This document shows positions 1 through 7,515 of a stretch of DNA of 32,858 nucleotides, piece after piece. The stretch lies in assembly GCF_011620665.1 (NCBI RefSeq), contig NZ_WOYQ01000035.1, positions 5,454 through 38,311 of the forward strand, in the 5' to 3' direction. The position numbers were made by a program, and so were the translations under genes. Each line of letters opens with the position of its first letter. Positions within the stretch are counted from its first letter, which is position 1. The notes beneath the pieces are model-generated. The model was not told where the DNA came from, made no database searches, and saw nothing but the letters and a program-made list of their open reading frames with translations. This DNA comes from Microbacterium sp. Its GTDB lineage: Bacteria > Actinomycetota > Actinomycetes > Actinomycetales > Microbacteriaceae.

Positions 1-53
1 TTCGTGTGATGGGGTGCTCGTGGGGCGGGCGTGGAAGGTGGAAGACTGGGCGC

Positions 54-1304
54 GTGTTCGTTGTCGTGGGGGTCACGGGTGGTATCGCCGCTTACAAGAC
101 CGTACATCTCGTGCGGCGGCTGATCGCCGAGGGCCATGACGTGCACGTGGTCCCGACCGAGGATGCGTTGCGGTTCGTCGGGCTGCCGACCTGGGAGGCC
201 ATCAGCCGCAACACCGTGACGACCTCGGTGCACGAGGATGTCGCCACGGTGCGGCACGTCTCGCTCGGCCAGCGCGCGGATCTCGTGATCGTCGCGCCGG
301 CGACCGCGAACACGCTCGCGAAGATGGCAGCGGGGCTGGCCGATGATCTTCTCGGAACGACGCTGCTGGCGACCGCGGCTCCGGTGGTCGTGGCGCCGGC
401 CATGCACACGCAGATGTGGTGGCATGCCGCGACGCAGGCGAACATGCGGGTGCTGCGTGAGCGCGGTGTGCACGTGGTGGGCCCGGCAGACGGTCCGCTC
501 ACCGGGGGCGACACGGGCCCCGGGCGCATGAGCGAGCCGGACGAGATCGCGGATGCCGCGCTCGCTCTCGTGCGGGGCGAGGCGCCTGCACGTGTACCTG
601 TACCCGCGCCCGACCCCGCACGAGACGGCGATCTCGCGGGGCTCCGCGTCGTCGTGACGGCGGGTGGGACGCGCGAGCCGCTGGATCCGGTGCGGTTCCT
701 CGGCAATCGTTCGAGCGGGCGCCAGGGGGTTGCTCTGGCGCTCGCGGCGGCGGATCGAGGTGCCGAGGTCACCCTGATCGCGGCGCACATCGAGGGCGAG
801 GTGATCGCGGCCGCGCGTGGCCGGGTGACGCTCGCGACGGTGGGCACTGCGGCGCAGCTGCAGGACGCGGTGACGGATGCGGCATCCATCGCCGACGTCG
901 TCGTGATGGCCGCGGCCGTCGCCGACTACCGGCCTGCCGAGACGGCCGGGACGAAGCTGACGAAAGAGGTCACGGGCGGGCGGCTGGTGCTGGAGCTGGT
1001 CGAGAATCCCGACATCGTGGCGGGGCTCGCTGCCGATCGGCGGCCCGGCCAGACGATCGTCGCCTTCGCCGCCGAGACGACATCGGATGACGAGATGCTC
1101 GCGCGGGCTCGGCGCAAGCGCGCGCGCAAGGACGTCGATCTGCTGGTGGTCAACGAGGTCGGCTGGGAGCGCGGGTTCGAGACCGCCGACAATGAGGTGA
1201 TGATCATCGACCGGTCGGGCGAGGTGACCGCGCAGGCTTCCGGATCGAAGCGTCTCGTCGCCGATGCGGTGTGGGATGCCGTCGTGGTCGCCCGGCCGTT
1301 GTAG
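54..1304 (+). CDS. coaBC: Bifunctional phosphopantothenoylcysteine decarboxylase / phosphopantothenate-cysteine ligase
   Basis: Cytosolic enzyme for two steps of coenzyme A synthesis: it joins cysteine to 4'-phosphopantothenate, then decarboxylates the product. The 416-residue protein has the N-terminal flavoprotein (CoaC) domain, starting VVVGVTGGIAAYK, with the likely catalytic His68 in TVRHVSLG and the PAMHTQM motif near 115-121. The C-terminal ligase (CoaB) domain shows GGTREPLDPVRFLGNRSSG, AAAVADYRP and KLTKE. E. coli has Asn in PAMN and Cys in LACGD; here the text is PAMH and LTGGD. From memory, mycobacterial enzymes also read PAMH and LTG, so I do not take this as damage. I chose GTG 54 because the flavoprotein fold begins there and GGAAG lies about 9 bases upstream; an upstream GTG at 6 would add 16 residues unlike the family. 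In many actinobacteria metK follows this gene, but here it does not. Confidence 0.96.
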   Translation: MFVVVGVTGGIAAYKTVHLVRRLIAEGHDVHVVPTEDALRFVGLPTWEAISRNTVTTSVHEDVATVRHVSLGQRADLVIVAPATANTLAKMAAGLADDLLGTTLLATAAPVVVAPAMHTQMWWHAATQANMRVLRERGVHVVGPADGPLTGGDTGPGRMSEPDEIADAALALVRGEAPARVPVPAPDPARDGDLAGLRVVVTAGGTREPLDPVRFLGNRSSGRQGVALALAAADRGAEVTLIAAHIEGEVIAAARGRVTLATVGTAAQLQDAVTDAASIADVVVMAAAVADYRPAETAGTKLTKEVTGGRLVLELVENPDIVAGLAADRRPGQTIVAFAAETTSDDEMLARARRKRARKDVDLLVVNEVGWERGFETADNEVMIIDRSGEVTAQASGSKRLVADAVWDAVVVARPL

Positions 1305-1354
1305 CGCTCGCGCCGGCGCACAGCGCGTGCACCGGGGAACAGCGCTCGCGCCGG
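1303..1354. repeat. Two 14-bp direct repeats between convergent genes
   Basis: The 14-mer agcgctcgcgccgg occurs exactly at 1303-1316 and 1341-1354, between the 3' ends of coaBC and the HNH gene. The first copy runs into a perfect 10-bp palindrome (gcgccggcgc, 1310-1319), so this GC-rich spacer can fold. It may help end transcription from both sides, but there is no T tract. Confidence 0.5.
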
Positions 1355-1389
1355 GCCGCGGCGTGCGCATCGGCGCTGCTGCCTGAGCG

Positions 1390-2802
1390 TCAGAACGGTG
1401 GCGCGTCGCCGTCGCCGGGCTCGAAGTGCACCGTGGGCGTGGGTGGCGAGTCGGTGTAGGTGGCTCCGAGCGGCGAGGTCCACTCGAGGATGCCGCCCTC
1501 GAGTTGTCGGACCTGCCACGCTGTGAACTGCTTCATCGAATGGTGTCTTTGACACAGGTGAGACAGATTCGAGACCTCGGTGGGTCCGCCCAGCGCGTAG
1601 TCGATCGTGTGATCCACTTCGCAGCGGATGGCGGGGATGCGGCACCCGGGGAACCGGCAGTGCTGATCGCGCGCCCGCAGGTGCCGGTCGATCGCGGCGG
1701 AGCGCTGGTATCCGTCGGTGTGAAGCACCTGCCCGGTGATCGGGTGGGTCACAAGGCGTTCCCACCACTGGGCGGAGGTTCCGGCGAGTTCGCGGGCCGT
1801 CGCGGGGTCGATGGGGGAGTAGCCGACGAGGTCGGCGGCTCCTGCCGCACGGCCGGTGCGCGCTTCGATGTCGAGCAGGTTCAGAGCGGGCACGATGACC
1901 TGGATCTTGGCGCGGATCGCGCCGAGGGTGCCGGGCCCGTCGCCCGTGACGGTGGGGTCGGCGAACGGCGACGAGGTCAACAGCATGTCGGCGACGATGT
2001 CGGCACGGATCTGGTCGCGTGTGCGGGTGTCGGTCGCGAGCGCCTCGGCAGACACTCGGGTGCCGTCGTGCGCCACGCCGTCTGTGAAGGTGACGCCCTC
2101 CGCGGCGTCGGCCGCGCTCGCGCATGTCGCGGAGGCCTTCGCGGCGTTGCGGGCGTCGAGGATGATGTTGGTCATCTGAGTGATCCGGTCATCGATCCCG
2201 GCGATCACGGGCGTCGGGGCTTCCATGTACAGCGCGGACATGCCGTCCGTCAGCGGTGTGATCCGCACGCATCGGTTCTCGCGCGCGCTCTGGTGACGCT
2301 GTGCGAGCGAGCGCGGATGCATCCGCTGCGCGAGGATCTCGAGACCCGCCTTCACGCGCCCCGTCGTGTCGCGACGGCAGCGGGCCAGTGCGGCTGCTTC
2401 GAACTCGGCCACGGCTTCGTCGGGCAGGTCGGCGGCGATGTCAGTGATCACGCGGACGTGCTGCCGGGTGATCTCGTTGCGCCCTCGCGCCTCGAGCGTC
2501 GCAGCGTGGCGTTCGACGAGCCGGGTGGCGTCGCCGATCTGTCGTTGCATCGATCGGTCGGACACCTTCGCGGGAACACCGATCGTCGCGGCGATATCCC
2601 GCAACGCCATCTCATGCTCCCGCACACCGGAAGGCTTGCCCGCCGTCATCTCGTGTGCAAGCCGGCCCGCCCGCGCCAGGGCACGGGCGCGAGCGGCCTC
2701 GGCGGCGGCAAGCTCGGCATCCGCCCGCTCGAACGCGGCGACCACCGACGCCAGCTCGGCGGCCTGCGCCTCGCTGTACTCGATGGATTCGTTCGAATGC
2801 AT
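1390..2802 (-). CDS. DUF222 / HNH endonuclease domain protein (13E12 repeat family)
   Basis: The 470-residue protein has an Ala/Glu-rich helical N-terminal half typical of DUF222. A C-terminal HNH nuclease domain lies at about residues 380-422, with the pattern CRFPGC, then VDHTIDYALGG, then VSNLSHLCQRHH. The two Cys pairs and the His-Asn-His residues are all present, so the nuclease looks intact. Proteins of this kind are found in many copies in actinobacterial genomes and are often assumed to be mobile or selfish; their substrate is unknown. The ORF is open for 107 codons upstream, but the family-like sequence begins at ATG 2802 (MHSNESIEYSE). No Shine-Dalgarno sits at normal spacing. A possible -10 hexamer (CATTAT, 2814-2809) lies 6 bases before the ATG, which suggests a leaderless message. 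The gene converges on coaBC and diverges from the VanZ-like gene. Confidence 0.9.
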   Translation of the reverse strand: MHSNESIEYSEAQAAELASVVAAFERADAELAAAEAARARALARAGRLAHEMTAGKPSGVREHEMALRDIAATIGVPAKVSDRSMQRQIGDATRLVERHAATLEARGRNEITRQHVRVITDIAADLPDEAVAEFEAAALARCRRDTTGRVKAGLEILAQRMHPRSLAQRHQSARENRCVRITPLTDGMSALYMEAPTPVIAGIDDRITQMTNIILDARNAAKASATCASAADAAEGVTFTDGVAHDGTRVSAEALATDTRTRDQIRADIVADMLLTSSPFADPTVTGDGPGTLGAIRAKIQVIVPALNLLDIEARTGRAAGAADLVGYSPIDPATARELAGTSAQWWERLVTHPITGQVLHTDGYQRSAAIDRHLRARDQHCRFPGCRIPAIRCEVDHTIDYALGGPTEVSNLSHLCQRHHSMKQFTAWQVRQLEGGILEWTSPLGATYTDSPPTPTVHFEPGDGDAPPF

Positions 2803-2808
2803 GTACCA

Positions 2809-2814
2809 ATAATG
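2809..2814 (-). promoter_or_regulatory. Possible -10 element for a leaderless HNH transcript
   Basis: Read on the minus strand this is CATTAT, 6 bases before ATG 2802, so transcription would begin at or next to the start codon. No convincing -35 is seen. The only purine-rich GGAGG is about 20 bases before the ATG, too far to act as a ribosome binding site. Confidence 0.35.
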
Positions 2815-2982
2815 GCACGAACCTCCGACACCCGATCGGGCCACCGACCAAGCTGTGGATAACTCGCCAAGCCCCGGAGAGAAGCGCCGGAAAATCACAG
2901 AAAGTCGGCGCGCCACTACGAACAGAGTTTCGATGAAACCGCTCGACAGCGCACAGCAGCCGGCGGACCTGGGCGGGTCGGC

Positions 2983-2988
2983 TAGGCT
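2983..2988 (+). promoter_or_regulatory. Possible -10 element (TAGGCT) upstream of the VanZ-like gene
   Basis: TAGGCT fits the actinobacterial TANNNT pattern and lies in the 250-base divergent spacer between the HNH and VanZ-like genes. It would give a leader of roughly 58 bases. The -35 region is not recognisable. The rest of the spacer (2815-3038) shows no gene or clear structure. Confidence 0.35.
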
Positions 2989-3052
2989 CACCACCACACG
3001 ACACGCCACCACACCGCGCAGCACCGTTGCGGCGCCCGAGAGGGGAGCCCCG

Positions 3053-3484
3053 ATGGACGAGGGTGACATCCCGCCGATGCCGCCGCCCCGCGCACGACGC
3101 CTCACGCGCGTCGCGTTGGGCATCTACGCGACAGCGCTCGCGCTGATCGGGCTCTGGCCGGAACCGGTCGACAGCGGCGCCGGCCCGCTGCTGCGCGCGA
3201 TCACGCGGGTGACCCCGATCGTCACCTACCCGCGCATCGAGTTCGGCTCGAACATCCTGCTCTTCATCCCGCTGGGGGCGCTGCTCGCGCTGATCCTCAC
3301 CAACCGTTCCCTGGTCATCCCGATCGCGCTGGTGACGACCGTCGCGATCGAGTCTGCGCAGGCCCTCATGCTCGAGCGGCGCACGCCGAGCGTCCTGGAC
3401 ATCGTCGCCAACGTCACCGGTGCGTGCATCGGCCTCTTGATCGTCGTCGGGGTCGAGTGGTGGCGACGGCGACGCAGGCGGTGA
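3053..3484 (+). CDS. VanZ-like membrane protein
   Basis: A 143-residue protein with about four hydrophobic helices and the usual VanZ layout: a first helix (ALGIYATALALIGLW), then RIEFGSNILLFIPLGALLALI, a helix containing the acidic pair AIESAQAL, and the RTPSVLDIVANVTGACIG segment before a final helix and an Arg-rich tail (WWRRRRRR). VanZ proteins are membrane proteins first linked to low-level teicoplanin resistance; most family members have no known function. ATG 3053 has a good ribosome binding site (GAGAGGGGAG). An in-frame ATG at 2935 has none and would add an unstructured tail. The gene converges on the decayed sugar transferase, leaving only about 40 bases between them. Confidence 0.85.
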   Translation: MDEGDIPPMPPPRARRLTRVALGIYATALALIGLWPEPVDSGAGPLLRAITRVTPIVTYPRIEFGSNILLFIPLGALLALILTNRSLVIPIALVTTVAIESAQALMLERRTPSVLDIVANVTGACIGLLIVVGVEWWRRRRRR

Positions 3485-3526
3485 GCCGCCGGGCGACGCC
3501 GCGTTCGATGAACGGACGGATCAGGT

Positions 3527-4014
3527 TCAGAGCGCGGTCTCGCCCGGCGTGATGGCCGCCCTGGCGGTTCTCAGCACGATCGTGAGGTCGCCCACGAGAC
3601 TCCCGTTCTCGACGTACGAGAGATCCAGGCGCACGCTTTCGTCCCACGAGAGCGTCGACCGGCCGCTGACCTGCCACAGCCCGGTGATGCCCGGCTTCAT
3701 CAGAAAGCGCCGGTGCACATGGGCGGCGTACCGCTCGACCTCGCGCGCCAGCGGCGGGCGCGGGCCGACGAGCGACATCGATCCGCCGAGGACATCGAAC
3801 AGCTGCGGCAGCTCGTCGAGCGGCAGTCCAGACACGGGACGAATTCGGATGCCTGGGCCGGCGATGCCGGCGATGCACGGCGCCGGCAGAGGTGCTGCTT
3901 GCCCGCCTCGAGGCTCCACGAGATCCGCGTGACCTCGGCGGGTGTGAACCGCTCCTGCCAGTGCGCATCGACGCGCGCTGCCGGCGCGATCGCCGGGCTC
4001 TTCGCGTTCCTCAC
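3527..4014 (-). pseudogene. Decayed polyprenyl-phosphate sugar phosphotransferase (remnant)
   Basis: This is a broken relative of the intact transferase at 27186-28634. It still opens with a GTG at 4014 that overlaps the stop of the upstream GT (GTGA), and the first frame reads RISWSLEAGKQHL, as in the intact gene. A one-base loss near 3888 then shifts the frame. The second frame continues IAGPGIRIRPVSGLPL and jumps straight to DELPQLFDVLGGSMSLVGPRPPL, running to the normal C terminus (PGETAL). Compared with the intact copy, about 116 residues between GLPL and DELPQL are missing, including the KRTMDL membrane hairpin and the KFRSM catalytic region. The N-terminal membrane domain is also gone. 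It cannot be an active priming enzyme. The remaining part is still recognisably similar in DNA, with a 26-base identical block at 3651-3676 and 27310-27335, but it has clearly diverged. Confidence 0.88.
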
Positions 4015-5132
4015 TTGTGCATGGCCACCCGATGGCCGCGCGCAGCGCGGGCGACCGAGTAGGCGCTCCGCAGCTGCGCCGCCTGGACCCGGCTCGTGTT
4101 CTCGGCGACGGCGGCGGTCCCCGTGGCGAGAAGTCGAGCACGTGCGTCCGGATCGTCGAGGAGTTCGCGCACGCGGGTGACGAGTTCGGCATCCGACACG
4201 ACCATCTCAGCCGGCAGGCCGGCGGCGTAGGGCCGGTCGGTGACGAGAGCGGGCACGCCGCACGCGAGTGCTTCCAGCAGCCCGACGGGAAATCCCTCCC
4301 AGTCCGCCGTGTGCACGTACAGCTGCGAGCGCGAGAGCTTCTCGAGTACCTCGGGTTTCGTCAGCCATCCCGTGATGACGACTCCGGCGCTCTCCAGATC
4401 GGCGGTGAGCTCTGGGCGCCCCCCGCCGATCCAGGTGAACGAGACCCCGTCGTCGTGCGCGCGTGTCGCCTTCGCCAGCCGGGCGAATCGGGGGATGCCC
4501 TTTTGCGGCACGATGCGCCCCGCGGCGCTCACAAGGGGCTCATCGCTCGCCGCGGGCAGCGCGGCCGGAATGTCGTGTGCGACGTTCACGACGAGGTGCG
4601 TCGATGCGCCGCCGCCGAGTTCGCGTGCGAGCTCGGCTTCTCTGGGCGAACAGGCGACGAAGGCCGTGGTGTTCCTGGCGAGCACGCGCTCGATGAGCCG
4701 GTAGGCGCCCTCGATCGGTGCGGCGAGATCCGTGCGCTCGAAGGAGAAGCAATGGGGCGAGTAGACCAGCGTCGCCCGCCTGCGGCTGCGAGCGAGCCGC
4801 GCGTAGACGCCCGCGTAGCTCGAGTGCGCGTGGATGATGACAGCACCGAGCGAACGGCTCCGCCGATTCACCTGAATGATCCGAGCGAGATTGCCCGATC
4901 GCATCAACTCACAGGTCGCGAAGCTCTCGAACAGCTCGTCCGAGGCCTTCGCATCGTCTCGCAAGGCATAGATGAGGTGATGCTCGAACTCCGGGGTGTT
5001 GTGGACGAAGCTGAGCGCCGCATCTGAAACCCCTCCTCCGAAGCTCTCGATGACATGAAGGATCCGCCGCTGAGGCTGCAGATTCGCTTCGTCGTCTGTC
5101 TCATCGCCGGACGCCAGATCAGTGTGCTGCAC
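4011..5132 (-). CDS. GT4-family glycosyltransferase
   Basis: A 373-residue cytosolic or membrane-associated enzyme that probably adds one sugar to the lipid-linked repeat unit. The N-terminal Rossmann domain begins RRILHVIESFGGGVSDAALSF. The C-terminal GT4 domain shows AGRIVPQKGIPRF, FTWIGGG, GWLTKPEVLEKL and EGFPVGLLEALACGVPALV, which carries the E-x7-E pair that binds the nucleotide sugar. Donor and acceptor cannot be told from sequence. The ORF could extend 74 codons upstream, but GTG 5132 has GGGAGAG at good spacing, and the extension would cover the divergent promoter region and the neighbouring gene. Its stop overlaps the start of the decayed transferase, so the two were once translationally coupled. 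It is divergent from the large acyltransferase. Confidence 0.92.
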   Translation of the reverse strand: MQHTDLASGDETDDEANLQPQRRILHVIESFGGGVSDAALSFVHNTPEFEHHLIYALRDDAKASDELFESFATCELMRSGNLARIIQVNRRSRSLGAVIIHAHSSYAGVYARLARSRRRATLVYSPHCFSFERTDLAAPIEGAYRLIERVLARNTTAFVACSPREAELARELGGGASTHLVVNVAHDIPAALPAASDEPLVSAAGRIVPQKGIPRFARLAKATRAHDDGVSFTWIGGGRPELTADLESAGVVITGWLTKPEVLEKLSRSQLYVHTADWEGFPVGLLEALACGVPALVTDRPYAAGLPAEMVVSDAELVTRVRELLDDPDARARLLATGTAAVAENTSRVQAAQLRSAYSVARAARGHRVAMHK

Positions 5133-5247
5133 TCTGCCACTCTCCCAGTCCTGATGACTAGAGCATATCGGCAGGACGTGTATCGTTGGATTTTCCCGGT
5201 CACTCCTGTACGTCTGGGTGAATGAACATATACGTCTGGGGGTGTGG
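5133..5247. promoter_or_regulatory. Divergent promoter region with a 10-bp direct repeat
   Basis: This relatively A/T-rich spacer must hold promoters for the GT (minus) and the acyltransferase (plus). The 10-mer tacgtctggg occurs at 5209-5218 and again at 5231-5240, 22 bases apart, or about two helical turns. That is the geometry expected of an operator bound on one face, and it sits just before the acyltransferase start. A TTGGAT at 5186-5191 could be a -35. On the minus strand TATGCT near 5162-5167 could be a -10. No regulator gene is in the window. Confidence 0.45.
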
Positions 5248-7440
5248 ATGCCAGTCGGGTCTGGTCTGCTTGTACACTCGGGAAAAGCGTTTCGCCCTGA
5301 CTTGGAGGGCATCCGAGGCATAGCGCTCGTCGTCATCCTCTCGGCGCACCTCATCGAGTGGCCGACCGGCGGTTTCGTTGCGCTCGACCTGTTCTTCGTT
5401 CTCTCGGGCTACCTGATCACCGGGTTGATCATTCGCGAGTACGAGCGAAGCTCGACGATCTCGATGACCGGCTTCTACCGTCGGCGCATACGGCGGCTGG
5501 CCCCGGCGGCGACTCTGGTGATCGTGGTCACCGTCGCTGCGGCGTTCGCGATCTTCCCCACCGCCAGGGCGGTCGGCGTCGCGTGGGATGGCTTCTGGTC
5601 GATGCTGCTCGTCGCGAACTGGAACTTCGTGTTCAACGGAACCGACTACTTCGCGACATCGTTGCCGCAGTCTCCGCTGCTGCACTATTGGTCCCTCGCC
5701 GTCGAGGAGCAGTTCTACCTCTTCTGGCCCGCGCTCCTGCTCGCGGCTCTCACGCTGTTCGGCGCGCGCGAGGTGGCGGCGGCAGGTCGCCCCCACAGCC
5801 CGCGCCGCGAGGTCCGGCCGAAAGCGGCGAACTATTCCGCTGCGGTTGCGGTCATCGCCGTCGTGTCGATCCTGTCGTTCGCGTGGGGAGTCATCCAGCC
5901 GCTGATCGACCCGGCCGTGTCCTACCTCTCCACGCTCACGCGCATCTGGGAGCTGGGCGCCGGTGCGCTCCTCTTCTTCGGCAACAAGTTCTGGCGGCGG
6001 CTGCCGTCGGTCTCGCGGCCGGTGCTGGCGTGGACGGGACTCGCGATCGTACTCGCGGCATCCGTCGTCCTCACGCCCGACGACCCCTACCCGAGCTATT
6101 ACGCGCTCATCCCGATCGGCGCGACCGCGATGATCATCGTGGCAGGCGTCGGAGGGGACTCCAAGCTCTACGCCGCGACCAACCCCGTCGCGCGCTATCT
6201 CGGGCAGATCTCCTACTCGGCCTACCTGTGGCACTGGCCGGTCATCGTCTTCGTCGGCACGCTGGTCGGCCGCGAATCGCCCTGGTACCTCTGGGGGGCC
6301 GTGCCGCTTTCGCTCGTGCTGGCGGCGGCGACCTTCCACTTCGTGGAGAATCCGATTCGGGAGTCGACCTGGCTGGAGCCGAAACACAGATCCCGCTACG
6401 AACGACGCGCGCGCCGCGTCCGCTACGGGCGAGTCGCATCCGTGGCGGTTGCCGTCGTCGCGGTCGCCGCCGTGGCGGTGACGCTGAACGCCGGCCGTGC
6501 CGCGCCCCCGCAAGCGACCGTTGCGCCGCCGGCCGCCGGAGCCACTCCCGCGCCGCTCCCCTCCGGCGTCGCGGCGGTCGAGGAGATCATGGCGGCCGTG
6601 GGCAGTGCGAGCGCCGCGCAATCGTGGCCGGATCCCGTCGTGGCGGCGATCGATGCCAACACCATCGACTACGGCGGCGCCCTGCAGGAGACCTGTCTGA
6701 TGATGCCCGACGACGCTGAGGAGGCCTGCGCCATCGGGGCCGCGGACCTGCCGAAGACGGCTGTGCTTCTCGGTGACTCCGTCGCGCTCTCGTGGTCGCC
6801 CGGGCTCGGCCTCGCACTGAACGACATGGGGTACCGGCTTCTCGTTCTCACACAGGGCCTGTGTCCGTTCGCACAGGTGGACGTCAGCGGCTCGCTCACA
6901 TCCGGTGAGCCCGTCCCGGGGTACCCCGGGACCTGCAACGAGCATCGCGACCGGGTCTTCGAGCGTCTCGCCGAGCTGAAGCCCGACCTCGTGATCGCCG
7001 CCGACGCCGAGCTCGAGATGACGACCATGATCCTGCCCGACGGCGCCGACCGCACGGCGGCATGGCGTGACGGATTGGTTCGCAGCGTTCAAGCCGTGCA
7101 GTCATCCACGCTGCGCGTGCTGGCGCTGAGCTCGCCTCCACGCGGGATGGCCGTTCTCGACTGCTACACCCGTGTGTCGTCGCCGGTCGACTGCATGGGA
7201 CGCGTGACGGATGACTGGTTCGCGCAGTTCGACGCCGCTGCGCGGGCGCAGGCGCAGCTCGATCCGGCGGTGTTCACGCCGGTCGATACGAGAGACCTGT
7301 TCTGCGCGACGGATGCGCTGTGCCCCGCGTTCGCCGGTGACCTGCTCATCCGCTCGGATGAGCAGCACATCACCACGGCCTACTCCGAGCAGCTCAGGGG
7401 CGCGTTGCGTGAAATGCTCGCCGAGGCAGGCGTCGGATAG
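5248..7440 (+). CDS. OafA/YrhL-type membrane acyltransferase with C-terminal SGNH domain
   Basis: A 730-residue integral membrane protein that probably O-acetylates (or otherwise acylates) a sugar of the exopolysaccharide. The N-terminal acyltransferase-3 domain starts FRPDLEGIRGIALVVILSAHL, with the conserved His34, and continues FVLSGYLITGLIIREY, then RIRRLAPA, with about ten membrane helices to residue 370. An Ala/Pro-rich linker follows. The extracytoplasmic SGNH domain has LLGDSVALSW (Gly509-Asp510-Ser511) and the Asp704-x-x-His707 pair in SDEQHIT, so both catalytic ends are present. Length matches fused OafA-like proteins. ATG 5248 is preceded by a G-rich ribosome binding site (CTGGGGGTG); GTG 5218 and GTG 5242 are alternatives. 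Confidence 0.93.
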   Translation: MPVGSGLLVHSGKAFRPDLEGIRGIALVVILSAHLIEWPTGGFVALDLFFVLSGYLITGLIIREYERSSTISMTGFYRRRIRRLAPAATLVIVVTVAAAFAIFPTARAVGVAWDGFWSMLLVANWNFVFNGTDYFATSLPQSPLLHYWSLAVEEQFYLFWPALLLAALTLFGAREVAAAGRPHSPRREVRPKAANYSAAVAVIAVVSILSFAWGVIQPLIDPAVSYLSTLTRIWELGAGALLFFGNKFWRRLPSVSRPVLAWTGLAIVLAASVVLTPDDPYPSYYALIPIGATAMIIVAGVGGDSKLYAATNPVARYLGQISYSAYLWHWPVIVFVGTLVGRESPWYLWGAVPLSLVLAAATFHFVENPIRESTWLEPKHRSRYERRARRVRYGRVASVAVAVVAVAAVAVTLNAGRAAPPQATVAPPAAGATPAPLPSGVAAVEEIMAAVGSASAAQSWPDPVVAAIDANTIDYGGALQETCLMMPDDAEEACAIGAADLPKTAVLLGDSVALSWSPGLGLALNDMGYRLLVLTQGLCPFAQVDVSGSLTSGEPVPGYPGTCNEHRDRVFERLAELKPDLVIAADAELEMTTMILPDGADRTAAWRDGLVRSVQAVQSSTLRVLALSSPPRGMAVLDCYTRVSSPVDCMGRVTDDWFAQFDAAARAQAQLDPAVFTPVDTRDLFCATDALCPAFAGDLLIRSDEQHITTAYSEQLRGALREMLAEAGVG

Positions 7441-7453
7441 CGCTGACTCGGCA

Positions 7454-7469
7454 ATCCGCGGGCGCGGAT
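7454..7469 (+). terminator. Weak hairpin between acyltransferase and kinase genes
   Basis: Stem atccgc (7454-7459), 4-base loop, gcggat (7464-7469). It lies just after the acyltransferase stop. There is no T tract. A TACAGT (7480-7485) that could be a -10 for the kinase follows, so this may separate two transcription units. Confidence 0.3.
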
Positions 7470-7515
7470 CGGGATGCAGTACAGTCGATTCGACACGGGA
7501 AGCGAAGCGAGAACC

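Noticed and set aside
1426..2862. 478-codon plus-strand frame opposite the HNH gene
   Set aside because: Composition of a shadow frame; the minus strand has the intact HNH and DUF222 features.
5200..7092. Very long open frame on the minus strand (630 codons) across the acyltransferase gene
   Set aside because: Arg/Asp/His-rich composition of an antisense shadow in high-GC DNA; the plus strand encodes a complete acyltransferase with all motifs.
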